A DNA stretch of 11,106 nt from an uncultured Oscillospiraceae bacterium (GTDB lineage Bacteria; Bacillota; Clostridia; Oscillospirales; Oscillospiraceae). Of this stretch, positions 1 through 5,888 are shown piece after piece (within the stretch, counting starts at the first letter, position 1; each line of letters begins with the position of its first letter). A model generated the notes under the pieces. It was not told where the DNA came from. It was given only the letters and a program-made list of their open reading frames with translations, and searched no databases. The position numbers were made by a program, and so were the translations under genes. The DNA lies in contig CAJUAS010000047.1 in assembly GCA_910584395.1 (NCBI GenBank), positions 1-11,106 of the forward strand, read 5' to 3'.

Positions 1-575
1 AGATGTCCAAGTCCAAGGGGGAGTTCCTCACGGTCTCCCTGCTGGAGGAGAAGGGCTTCGACCCCATGGTGTACCGTCTGTTCTGCCTCCAGAGCCACTA
101 CCGCAAGGCGCTGACCTTCTCTTGGGAAAACCTTGAAAACGCCAAGGCCGCCTACGAAAAGCTGGTGGCCCGCGTGGCCGCTTTGACGCAGGAGGGTGAG
201 GTGGACGAGACCGCCGCCGCGGGATTGAAGGCCCGCTTTGACGAGGCGCTGGGCAACGACCTGAACACCTCTTTGGGGGTCACCGCCCTCTACGACGTGC
301 TGAAGGCGGACGTGAACCACGCCACCAAGCGTGCCCTTATCGCTTCCTTCGACACGGTGCTGGGCCTGCGGCTGCTGGAACACGCCGCCGCCCTTCAAGA
401 GCAGGCGCAGACCGCCGGCGAGGGGGACGGGGAGATCCAAGCGCTGGTGGACGAGCGGGCCGCGGCCAAAAAGGCCAAGGATTTTGCCAGAGCGGACGCC
501 CTCCGCGCCCAGCTTGCCCAGATGGGGGTAGAGGTCACCGACACCCCCCAAGGCCCGGTCTGGAAGCGGGTGTAA
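1..575 (+). CDS. cysS: Cysteine--tRNA ligase, C-terminal part (5' truncated by window)
   Basis: This class I aminoacyl-tRNA synthetase charges tRNA-Cys with cysteine in the cytosol. The window opens inside the gene. The first complete codons read MSKSKG, and the two bases before them fit a Lys codon, giving the KMSKS ATP-binding loop. About 190 residues follow it: the helical linker (LTFSWENLENAKAAYEKL), the DALR-like helical bundle (GNDLNTSLGVTALYDVL) and the C-terminal helix-turn region ALVDERAAAKKAKDFARADALR. The gene closes with DTPQGPVWKRV, a typical CysRS ending. The catalytic HIGH motif and the zinc-binding residues lie upstream of the window, so integrity of the whole enzyme cannot be judged. 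The stop is 3 nt before the rhomboid start, so the two are probably co-transcribed. The family is clear from the KMSKS context and the characteristic tail. Confidence 0.95.
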   Translation, partial: MSKSKGEFLTVSLLEEKGFDPMVYRLFCLQSHYRKALTFSWENLENAKAAYEKLVARVAALTQEGEVDETAAAGLKARFDEALGNDLNTSLGVTALYDVLKADVNHATKRALIASFDTVLGLRLLEHAAALQEQAQTAGEGDGEIQALVDERAAAKKAKDFARADALRAQLAQMGVEVTDTPQGPVWKRV

Positions 576-578
576 GCC

Positions 579-1166
579 ATGGCAAGGGATATGCAAAAGA
601 GAGTGGTCAAGCTCCAGTTCAACGCCCCGGTGATCCTGATGTTCACCATTCTCTCCTTGGCGGCGCTTATTGCGGGGAATATCACCGACGGCTGGACGAC
701 CACGAAGTTTTTCAGTATCTACCGCTTTACCCCCGGCGACTTCTTCGGCTATCTCCGCCTGTTCGGCCATGTGCTGGGCCACGTCAGCTGGGAGCATTAT
801 ATGGGCAATATGGTGCTTCTGCTGGTGGTCGGCCCGCCCTTGGAGGAGAAGTATGGGAGCTGGAATATGCTGTGGTGCATCCTCTTTACCGCTTTGGTCT
901 CCGGCATCGTCCATTGCATTTGGGATCCCAATACCGCCCTTTTGGGGGCGAGCGGGGTGGTGTTCATGCTTATTATGCTGTCCTCGCTGGCCGGGATGCG
1001 GGATGGAGCGATCCCCATCACCCTCATTTTAGTGGCGGTGATCTATCTGGGGGGCGAGCTGGTGGCGGCGTTTACCGCCAAAGACAGCGTCTCCCAGCTC
1101 ACCCACATCGTCGGCGGCCTGTGCGGCACGTTCTTGGGCTTCCTCATGTCCCGCCGGCGGAGATAA
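579..1166 (+). CDS. Rhomboid-family intramembrane serine protease
   Basis: Predicted six-helix integral membrane protease of 195 aa that would cleave transmembrane substrates within the bilayer. What is seen: hydrophobic segments at about 17-34, 76-88, 96-114, 121-140, 143-165 and 172-190. The rhomboid signature is complete: HxxxN (H73, N77) in helix 2, GASG with the nucleophile S125 in helix 4, and the catalytic-dyad H176 (LTHIVGG) in the last helix. A cluster of arginines ends the protein, consistent with a cytosolic C terminus. No extra N- or C-terminal domain is present, so this is a minimal-core rhomboid. The start at 579 lies 3 nt after cysS and has only a weak Shine-Dalgarno; an alternative ATG at 591 (M5) would not change the core. 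The stop is 4 nt before miaA, which implies co-transcription. The substrate cannot be inferred from sequence, and nothing in the neighbourhood identifies one. Confidence 0.9.
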   Translation: MARDMQKRVVKLQFNAPVILMFTILSLAALIAGNITDGWTTTKFFSIYRFTPGDFFGYLRLFGHVLGHVSWEHYMGNMVLLLVVGPPLEEKYGSWNMLWCILFTALVSGIVHCIWDPNTALLGASGVVFMLIMLSSLAGMRDGAIPITLILVAVIYLGGELVAAFTAKDSVSQLTHIVGGLCGTFLGFLMSRRRR

Positions 1167-1170
1167 GAGG

Positions 1171-2106
1171 ATGGATCACCGCGTTGTTGTGATCTGCGGC
1201 CCGACCGCCAGCGGGAAAACCGCTTTGGGCGTGGCGCTGGCCAAGACCTTTGGCGGGGAGGTGGTCTCCGCCGACTCCATGCAGGTGTACCGGGGGATGG
1301 ACATCGGCACGGCCAAGCCCACCGCAGAAGAGATGGACGGTGTTCCCCACCATATGCTGGACGTGGCCGACCCCACCGAGGACTTTTCCGTGGCCCGGTA
1401 TGTGGACATGGCCGCGCCCATCGTGGAGGATATTTTGCGCCGGGGCAAGCGGCCGTTCCTCGTGGGCGGCACAGGGCTTTATATCGACAATCTGCTGGCC
1501 GGACGGAGCTTTCCGCCCTTTTCCGGCAAGATCCGTCAGGAATTGACCGCGCGGGTGGAAGCGGAGGGGCTGGACAAGCTCTACGCCGAACTGGGCCGGG
1601 TAGATCCCGCCCGGCAGGGGGAGATCAGTCCCAACGATGAAAAACGCATCCTCCGGGCGCTGGAGGTCTTCTATGAGACGGACAAGCCCATGTCGGAATG
1701 GAACGCGGAGAGCAAGGCGCAGCCCCCTCGGTTTGAAGCCGTCCGCATCGGCCTGAACTTTCAGGAGCGCGCCGCCCTTTGGGCGCGCATTGACAAACGG
1801 GTGGACGAGATGATGGCAAGGGGTCTGATGGAGGAGGCGGCGGGGCTGCTCCGGCGGGGCGTGCCCCCTACGGCCACAGCCATGCAGGCCATCGGCTACA
1901 AGGAGCTGACCGCCGCTCTGCTGGGCCATGAGTCTCCTGAGGCCGCCGCCTCGACGGTGAAGCTCCGCACCCGTCAATACGCCAAGCGGCAGCTCTCATG
2001 GTTTCGCCGGGAGGAGGATACCTTCTGGGTCCGATGGGAGAATGAGCCAAATTTTTCCTCCGGATTATTGAATTCGACAGCTTTCCTCAAAGAATGGGGT
2101 ATATAA
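1171..2106 (+). CDS. miaA: tRNA dimethylallyltransferase MiaA
   Basis: Transfers a dimethylallyl group from DMAPP to N6 of A37 in tRNAs that read UNN codons. This is the first step of i6A/ms2i6A formation and supports codon-anticodon stability. The 311 aa length is normal for the family. Visible motifs are the P-loop GPTASGKT (residues 10-17), DSMQVYRGMDIGTAKP (35-50, with D35, S36 and Q38 of the tRNA/DMAPP site), the VGGTGLYI motif (98-105), and near the C terminus the conserved RTRQYAKRQLSWFRR block. The last ~20 residues (NEPNFSSGLLNSTAFLKEWGI) are encoded by AT-richer DNA than the rest, and the stop codon lies inside a TATAAT hexamer that may belong to an hfq promoter. The start ATG follows the rhomboid stop by 4 nt, with a GGCGGAGA ribosome site inside the rhomboid end. 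miaA followed by hfq is a widely conserved pair in bacteria. Confidence 0.97.
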   Translation: MDHRVVVICGPTASGKTALGVALAKTFGGEVVSADSMQVYRGMDIGTAKPTAEEMDGVPHHMLDVADPTEDFSVARYVDMAAPIVEDILRRGKRPFLVGGTGLYIDNLLAGRSFPPFSGKIRQELTARVEAEGLDKLYAELGRVDPARQGEISPNDEKRILRALEVFYETDKPMSEWNAESKAQPPRFEAVRIGLNFQERAALWARIDKRVDEMMARGLMEEAAGLLRRGVPPTATAMQAIGYKELTAALLGHESPEAAASTVKLRTRQYAKRQLSWFRREEDTFWVRWENEPNFSSGLLNSTAFLKEWGI

Positions 2107-2107
2107 T
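2074..2107 (+). promoter_or_regulatory. Weak candidate promoter for hfq
   Basis: A perfect TATAAT hexamer (2102-2107) overlaps the miaA stop codon in a locally AT-rich stretch. The best -35-like hexamer is TCGACA (2074-2079, 5 of 6 matches to TTGACA), but the spacer is 22 nt, too long for a standard sigma-A promoter. At the ideal 17-nt spacing the hexamer is AGCTTT, which is poor. It would give hfq a leader of about 45 nt. The -10 match and its position support it; the spacing argues against it. Confidence 0.3.
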
Positions 2108-2157
2108 ACGGTCGGCGAAGGCCAAATATACACCATTCAAAGAGGAGCGATAGACAC

Positions 2158-2400
2158 ATGAAGACCGCAAAGAACTTACAGGACGCATTTCTCACCCGCT
2201 GCCGCACTGCCCGTATGCCCGTGACCGTATTTCTGATGAACGGCTTCCAGATCCGGGGATACATCACCGGCTTTGACCCCTACATGGTAGTGGTGCAGTC
2301 AGAGGAGAAACAACAGGTCATCTACAAGCACGCCGTATCCACCATTGTTCCGGAACGCCGCATGGAGCTGGAATTTGCGGAGGAGGCCACGGAGCGGTAA
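2158..2400 (+). CDS. hfq: RNA chaperone Hfq
   Basis: Sm-like RNA chaperone that forms a homohexameric ring and binds small RNAs and U-rich or A-rich mRNA segments in the cytosol. The 80-aa protein has the whole Sm fold. Sm1 covers about residues 7-46, with LQD (L7, Q8, D9) and the FLMNGFQIRGYITGFD block. Sm2 is the diagnostic YKHAVSTI (56-63), with K57 and H58 in the proximal U-binding pocket. Rim arginines R16 and R19 align with E. coli R16 and R19, but the intervening R17 is a threonine here. The tail is short and acidic (EEATER), unlike the long enterobacterial tail. A strong AGAGGAG ribosome site lies about 10 nt before the ATG. It sits 51 nt after miaA, so it may be read from upstream and perhaps also from a weak promoter at the miaA end. 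Targets cannot be told from this window. Confidence 0.97.
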   Translation: MKTAKNLQDAFLTRCRTARMPVTVFLMNGFQIRGYITGFDPYMVVVQSEEKQQVIYKHAVSTIVPERRMELEFAEEATER

Positions 2401-2436
2401 CGGCGGCGTATCCCGACGGGGAAAGGTCGTGTACTT

Positions 2437-3678
2437 ATGAAGCAAGGCACTGTCATTACACGGGTGGTCATTCTGCTCCTGTTTGCCGCCGTGCTGGCCT
2501 ATCTGGGCTTTACGGTCTGGCAGGGGCTTTCTGAACCCTACCAGCTGGTGGCGACGTATAGCTACCAGATGGATGACGGCCTTGCGCTGGACGGCGTGGT
2601 GGTGCGCCGGGAGGCGGTGATCGAGGGCCGCTCCGACCTCTCCGAGGTGCTGCCTCAGGAGGGGGAAAAGGTGGCCGCCGGGGCGACGGTGGCGCTGGTA
2701 TACAGCAACGCCTCCGCCATGGAGGATCGCCGGGAGGCCAAGGAGCTGCGTTTGCAGTTGGAGCAGCTCAACTACGCCATGCGCCGCAACGACTCCATGG
2801 GGGACTCCAACAAGCTGGACAGCCAGCTGGTCACCACGCTGGCGGAGCTGAAGACCGCGTCCTCCAGCGGGGAGCTGGGTGGGCTGGAGGAGCAGGGCCT
2901 TGACTTGCGAAGTCTGGTACTCAAGCGCACCGGCGACCTGACCACCAACGCCCAAAGTCTGGCGGCGCTGCAGGCGGCGGCGTCGGGGATCGAGGCGCAG
3001 CTGAAAACTCTGAATACCTCCTCCGTTCAGCTCACCCGCCATGTGACGGTGAACCAAAGCGGGATTTTTTCCGGCTTGGCAGACGGACTGGAGGGACAAC
3101 TGACCCCCGATGTTCTGGACGAACTGACGGTGGGGCGGCTGGATCAGCTCCTCCAGAGCGAGATCACCCCCTCCCAAACCGCCATCGGGAAGCTCATTAC
3201 CGGCTCGACGTGGTATTTTGCCACCAGCGTGGACGACCCTTCCGCCCAACGGCTGGAAGAGGGAGAACGCTACACCTTGGCCTTTTCCGGCGACTTCGAC
3301 AAGGAGGTCTCCATGCGGCTGGAACGGCTGGGCAGCAGCGAGGGCGGCCGCCGGGTGGCGGTGTTTTCCTCCGACCGCTATTTAAGTCAGGTCACGCTGG
3401 CCCGCCTCAGCACCGCCACGCTGGTCTTTGAGCGGTTTACCGGGGTGCGCGTGCCGGACAAGGCCCTGCGGGTGCTCACCAACGACGACGGCTCTACCAC
3501 GCTGGGGGTCTATACGCTGGTGGGACGGCAGGCGGAGTTCAAGAGCGTAGAGATCGTCCGGGAAGGGGAGGGGTTCTATCTCCTCCGGGGCACGGCGAAC
3601 AACCGCAAGGTGCTGCGGCCCGGCGACACCATCATCCTGTCCAATCAGGAGCTTTACAACGGGAAGGTGATCCTATGA
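2437..3678 (+). CDS. HlyD-like single-pass membrane protein of unknown role
   Basis: 413-aa protein with the layout of a membrane-fusion/HlyD-type adaptor. One N-terminal transmembrane helix (about 6-30) follows a short cytosolic Met-Lys stretch. A lipoyl-like half-domain follows (about 49-92: LDGVVVRREAVI, then EVLPQEGEKVAAGATVALVYS), then a charged heptad-like helix (about 95-117). The rest is extracytoplasmic: a helical middle (about 120-215), a beta-barrel-like part starting near GSTWYFATSV, a VRVPDKALRV strand typical of HlyD families, and a second lipoyl-like end (LRPGDTIILSN). No ABC transporter, RND pump or outer-membrane channel gene is nearby, and the cell is probably Gram-positive, so a classical export role is doubtful. 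Its last 4 nt overlap the yggS start (ATGA), and it lies just upstream of sepF and divIVA, so I infer an envelope- or division-related role. The ribosome site (GGGAAAGG, about 10 nt upstream) is moderate. Family resemblance is good; function is unknown. Confidence 0.75.
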   Translation: MKQGTVITRVVILLLFAAVLAYLGFTVWQGLSEPYQLVATYSYQMDDGLALDGVVVRREAVIEGRSDLSEVLPQEGEKVAAGATVALVYSNASAMEDRREAKELRLQLEQLNYAMRRNDSMGDSNKLDSQLVTTLAELKTASSSGELGGLEEQGLDLRSLVLKRTGDLTTNAQSLAALQAAASGIEAQLKTLNTSSVQLTRHVTVNQSGIFSGLADGLEGQLTPDVLDELTVGRLDQLLQSEITPSQTAIGKLITGSTWYFATSVDDPSAQRLEEGERYTLAFSGDFDKEVSMRLERLGSSEGGRRVAVFSSDRYLSQVTLARLSTATLVFERFTGVRVPDKALRVLTNDDGSTTLGVYTLVGRQAEFKSVEIVREGEGFYLLRGTANNRKVLRPGDTIILSNQELYNGKVIL

Positions 3679-4373
3679 GCGGCTTGGCAGAACGCATTGC
3701 CGCCACGAAGGCGGCCATCGCCGCCGCCGCCCGGGAGGTGGGCCGCGACCCGGGGTCGATCACGCTGGAGGCTGCCACCAAAACCCAGAGCGCTGAGACG
3801 GTGCGCGCCGCCATTCAGGGGGGCGTTACGGTCTGCGGGGAAAACCGCGTTCAAGAGCTGACCGAAAAGCTGGACGCCTTCGCCTACGACGGGGCGAAAG
3901 AGGTCCACTTCATCGGCCACCTCCAGACCAACAAGGTCAAACAGGTGGTGGGGCGGGTGGATCTGATCGAATCCATCGACTCCCTCCATCTGCTTCAGGC
4001 GGTTTCCGACTGCGCCGTGCGGCTGGACCGGGTTCAGGACATCCTGCTGGAGGTCAACATTGCCGGAGAGACGAGCAAAAGCGGATTTTCCCCGTCGGAG
4101 GTACTGTTTGGAGCGGAAAAAGCACTGAAAATGCCCGGCGTGCGGTTGCGCGGCGTTATGTGTATCCCTCCCGCGGCACAAGATGTTGGGGGAAATCGAA
4201 AATTTTTCCAAAAAACATACCAAATTTATGTTGACATAATTAGTAAAATGGTGGATAATAGGAAAGACGTTGATTGTCTGTCCATGGGAATGAGCCGGGA
4301 CTTTGCCGACGCCGTGCGCGAGGGGGCGACTCTGGTGCGTGTGGGAACGGGACTGTTCGGCCCTCGTGGTTGA
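3675..4373 (+). CDS. yggS: YggS/YlmE family pyridoxal phosphate homeostasis protein
   Basis: PLP-binding, alanine-racemase-like TIM-barrel protein without known enzyme activity. It buffers pyridoxal 5'-phosphate and affects amino-acid and vitamin B6 homeostasis. The 232-aa length is typical. Visible motifs are the PLP lysine K36 in LEAATKTQSAE, GENRVQEL, HFIGHLQTNKVK, VNIAGETSKSGF, RGVMCIPP, LSMGMSRDF and the phosphate-binding VRVGTGLFG at the C terminus. The start overlaps the upstream stop (ATGA), so the two are likely translationally coupled. Codons from about 4190 to 4275 are conspicuously AT-rich (AAA, TTT, ATA, AGT, AGG, ACA) in an otherwise GC-rich gene, yet the reading frame and length match the family. 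This patch contains a near-consensus promoter. In B. subtilis the orthologue ylmE likewise lies just before the sepF orthologue ylmF. Confidence 0.95.
   Translation: MSGLAERIAATKAAIAAAAREVGRDPGSITLEAATKTQSAETVRAAIQGGVTVCGENRVQELTEKLDAFAYDGAKEVHFIGHLQTNKVKQVVGRVDLIESIDSLHLLQAVSDCAVRLDRVQDILLEVNIAGETSKSGFSPSEVLFGAEKALKMPGVRLRGVMCIPPAAQDVGGNRKFFQKTYQIYVDIISKMVDNRKDVDCLSMGMSRDFADAVREGATLVRVGTGLFGPRG
4231..4259 (+). promoter_or_regulatory. Sigma-A promoter inside yggS, driving sepF-divIVA
   Basis: TTGACA (4231-4236) is separated by exactly 17 nt from GATAAT (4254-4259, 5 of 6 matches to TATAAT). Upstream, 4195-4230 carries A- and T-tracts resembling an UP element. The predicted start near 4266 would give sepF a leader of about 160 nt, all inside or just after yggS. 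The AT-rich composition is limited to the promoter area, which suggests selection for the DNA signal within the coding sequence. No competing terminator is seen before sepF. Confidence 0.7.
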
Positions 4374-4425
4374 CAGAAAGCGACTGACAAACGAGAAGAA
4401 GAATACCGAAAGGGGAAGTATACCA

Positions 4426-4917
4426 ATGAGCTTTCTTGACGAGCTGAAGCGGCTGGCCCGTCCCTATGAGGATGAAGAGGACGATTACGAGGAATTTGAG
4501 CCCGCGCCCAAGCTGGAGCGCAAGCAGCGCGAGCGCGCCACCGAGCGTTTGAGCGCCCGCGAGCCGGAGTCCACCGCCTCCATCTTTGACACCCAAGCCG
4601 AGCGGCGGAGCAATAAGGTGGTCAACATCCACACCACCACCCAGCTTCAGGTGGTGCTGGTGAAGCCCGACCGCTTCGAGGCCGCGCCTGAGATCGCCGA
4701 CCACCTGCGGGAGAAGCGCACGGTGGTGCTTAATCTGGAATCCGTGGGCAAGGACGTTGCCCGCCGCCTGCTGGACTTTGTCTCCGGCGTGGCCTACGCC
4801 AGCGAGGGCAAGATCAAGAAGGTCGCCATCGGTACATACATTGTCACCCCCTTCAACGTGGACATTCTGGGCGATCTGGTGGGCGAGCTGGAGAACAACG
4901 GACTCTACAACTTCTGA
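4426..4917 (+). CDS. sepF: Cell division protein SepF
   Basis: FtsZ-binding protein that polymerises into arcs or rings and tethers the Z-ring to the membrane at the division septum. It has 163 aa from this start. Residues 1-14 (MSFLDELKRLARPY) form the expected amphipathic membrane-targeting helix. Then come an acidic linker (EDEEDDYEEFE, 15-25), a charged variable segment, and the SepF core from about 62 to 145: KVVNIH, VVLVKPDRFEAAPEIADHL, KRTVVLNLESV, ARRLLDFVSGVAYA and VTPFNVDI. I chose the ATG at 4426 rather than an in-frame one at 4303. The later start restores the canonical N-terminal helix, has an AAGGGGAAG ribosome site at the right distance, and avoids a 71-nt overlap with yggS. 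It follows yggS by 52 nt and precedes divIVA by 30 nt. The B. subtilis neighbours ylmG and ylmH are not between sepF and divIVA here. Confidence 0.95.
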   Translation: MSFLDELKRLARPYEDEEDDYEEFEPAPKLERKQRERATERLSAREPESTASIFDTQAERRSNKVVNIHTTTQLQVVLVKPDRFEAAPEIADHLREKRTVVLNLESVGKDVARRLLDFVSGVAYASEGKIKKVAIGTYIVTPFNVDILGDLVGELENNGLYNF

Positions 4918-4947
4918 TTTTAGAAAAAGATTGAAGGAGGGATCGGT

Positions 4948-5790
4948 ATGTTGACACCCCAAGAGGTTGCCCAGCGTTCCTTTGGCAAGGCGTCCTTCGG
5001 CGGCTATAATATGGCGATGGTGGACGATTTTCTGGACGAGTTGACCGCCGATTACGAGACTCTCTTTAACGAAAACGCCCTTTTGAAGCAGAAGTTAGGG
5101 GTGCTGTCGGGGAAGATCCGGGAGTACCAATCCACCGAGGAATCCATGCGCAAGGCGTTTTTGGCCGCCCAGCAGATGTCGGACAAGCTGGTGAAGGAGA
5201 CCGAGGAGAAGTGCGCCGCCATGCTATCTCAGGCGGAGAGCAGCTCGGAGACCATGCGCCGGGAGCTGAGTCAGGGCCTTGGGGCAGAGGAGCAGAAGCT
5301 CCAAGCCGCCCAGCGCGCCGTGGAGCAATATAAATCTCAGATCCGTGCCGTCTGCCAGAAGCAGATGGACTATCTCGATCAGCTGGATCAGCTGGTCGTC
5401 CCTGTCATCCCCAAGGCGGAGGATCATACCGTGGAGGACATTCAGGCCGCGGTAGAGCGTTCCGTTGCACTGGAGGACGAGGATCTTCACCGCGATCCCG
5501 ACCTGATGCCCGAGACCGTACCCCCCTTTGACGGCCATGTAGCTCCCGTCACCCCTATCGTTTCCACTGAAGACCACCCTGTTCAGCCCCCGGAGGGGCA
5601 CGCAGAGCATTCACCCCGCCGTTTAGCCCCTGATCCCGATCCCACGGTGGTGGAGGAAAGCTCCGTGAGCCTTTACGAGCAGCTGATGGCTCAACGCCGG
5701 GGCGAGCAGCCTCCGGCTGCGGACGACGCGCCTACCCGGCGCATTGACCGCAAGACCTTGGAGTTCGGCAAGGACTTTGAGATTGATTGA
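4948..5790 (+). CDS. divIVA: DivIVA-family polar/septal coiled-coil protein
   Basis: Peripheral membrane protein that senses negative curvature at septa and poles and recruits division, polarity or wall-synthesis partners. The 280 aa begin with the DivIVA lipid-binding domain (LTPQEVAQRSF, then GYNMAMVDDFLDELTADYETL, about 2-45). Long coiled-coil segments follow (about 38-65 and 70-135). After about residue 150 the protein turns acidic and proline-rich (roughly 150-250) and ends in a compact charged tail, TRRIDRKTLEFGKDFEID. It is much longer than B. subtilis DivIVA (about 164 aa), the extra being this tail. Relative to B. subtilis, the membrane-inserting F17 is kept in a SFGGY context but R18 is replaced by glycine. 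A perfect AAGGAGG (4934-4940) lies 7 nt before the ATG, so strong translation is likely. It is last in its transcription unit, with a terminator 10 nt after the stop. Confidence 0.93.
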   Translation: MLTPQEVAQRSFGKASFGGYNMAMVDDFLDELTADYETLFNENALLKQKLGVLSGKIREYQSTEESMRKAFLAAQQMSDKLVKETEEKCAAMLSQAESSSETMRRELSQGLGAEEQKLQAAQRAVEQYKSQIRAVCQKQMDYLDQLDQLVVPVIPKAEDHTVEDIQAAVERSVALEDEDLHRDPDLMPETVPPFDGHVAPVTPIVSTEDHPVQPPEGHAEHSPRRLAPDPDPTVVEESSVSLYEQLMAQRRGEQPPAADDAPTRRIDRKTLEFGKDFEID

Positions 5791-5800
5791 ACGAGCAAGG

Positions 5801-5830
5801 AAGGGCCGGTCTTATGACCGGCCCTTTTTT
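5801..5830 (+). terminator. Intrinsic terminator after divIVA
   Basis: Perfect hairpin with an 11-bp stem whose left arm is AAGGGCCGGTC (5801-5811), a TTAT loop (5812-5815), and a right arm (5816-5826) merging into a run of six T (5825-5830). It lies 10 nt after the divIVA stop and is oriented to end the cysS-to-divIVA unit. The right arm plus A-run would be weak as a terminator for the opposite strand. Confidence 0.95.
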
Positions 5831-5888
5831 GATGCGCAGAAGAAAATTAAGAGAATATAGAAAGGTATTTTGGTAAAAAGGTGTTTTT

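Noticed and set aside
1144..1977. 277-codon minus-strand frame opposite miaA, and similar ones at 2299-3249, 4240-4962 and 9578-10387
   Set aside because: All lie opposite well-recognised genes and show the typical antisense composition of GC-rich DNA.
4370..4398. Second TTGACA at the end of yggS as a promoter for sepF
   Set aside because: The hexamer 17 nt downstream is GAGAAG, and the nearest -10-like sequence (GAATAC) is 25 nt away.
4303..4425. Upstream in-frame start that would lengthen SepF by 41 residues
   Set aside because: It overlaps the yggS end by 71 nt and puts unrelated residues before the amphipathic helix MSFLDELKRL. The ATG at 4426 has a good ribosome site.
5829..5861. Possible MATE promoter (TTGATG followed by AT-rich GAATATAGA)
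   Set aside because: The spacing and -10 matches are poor in every alignment tried, so I do not call a promoter.
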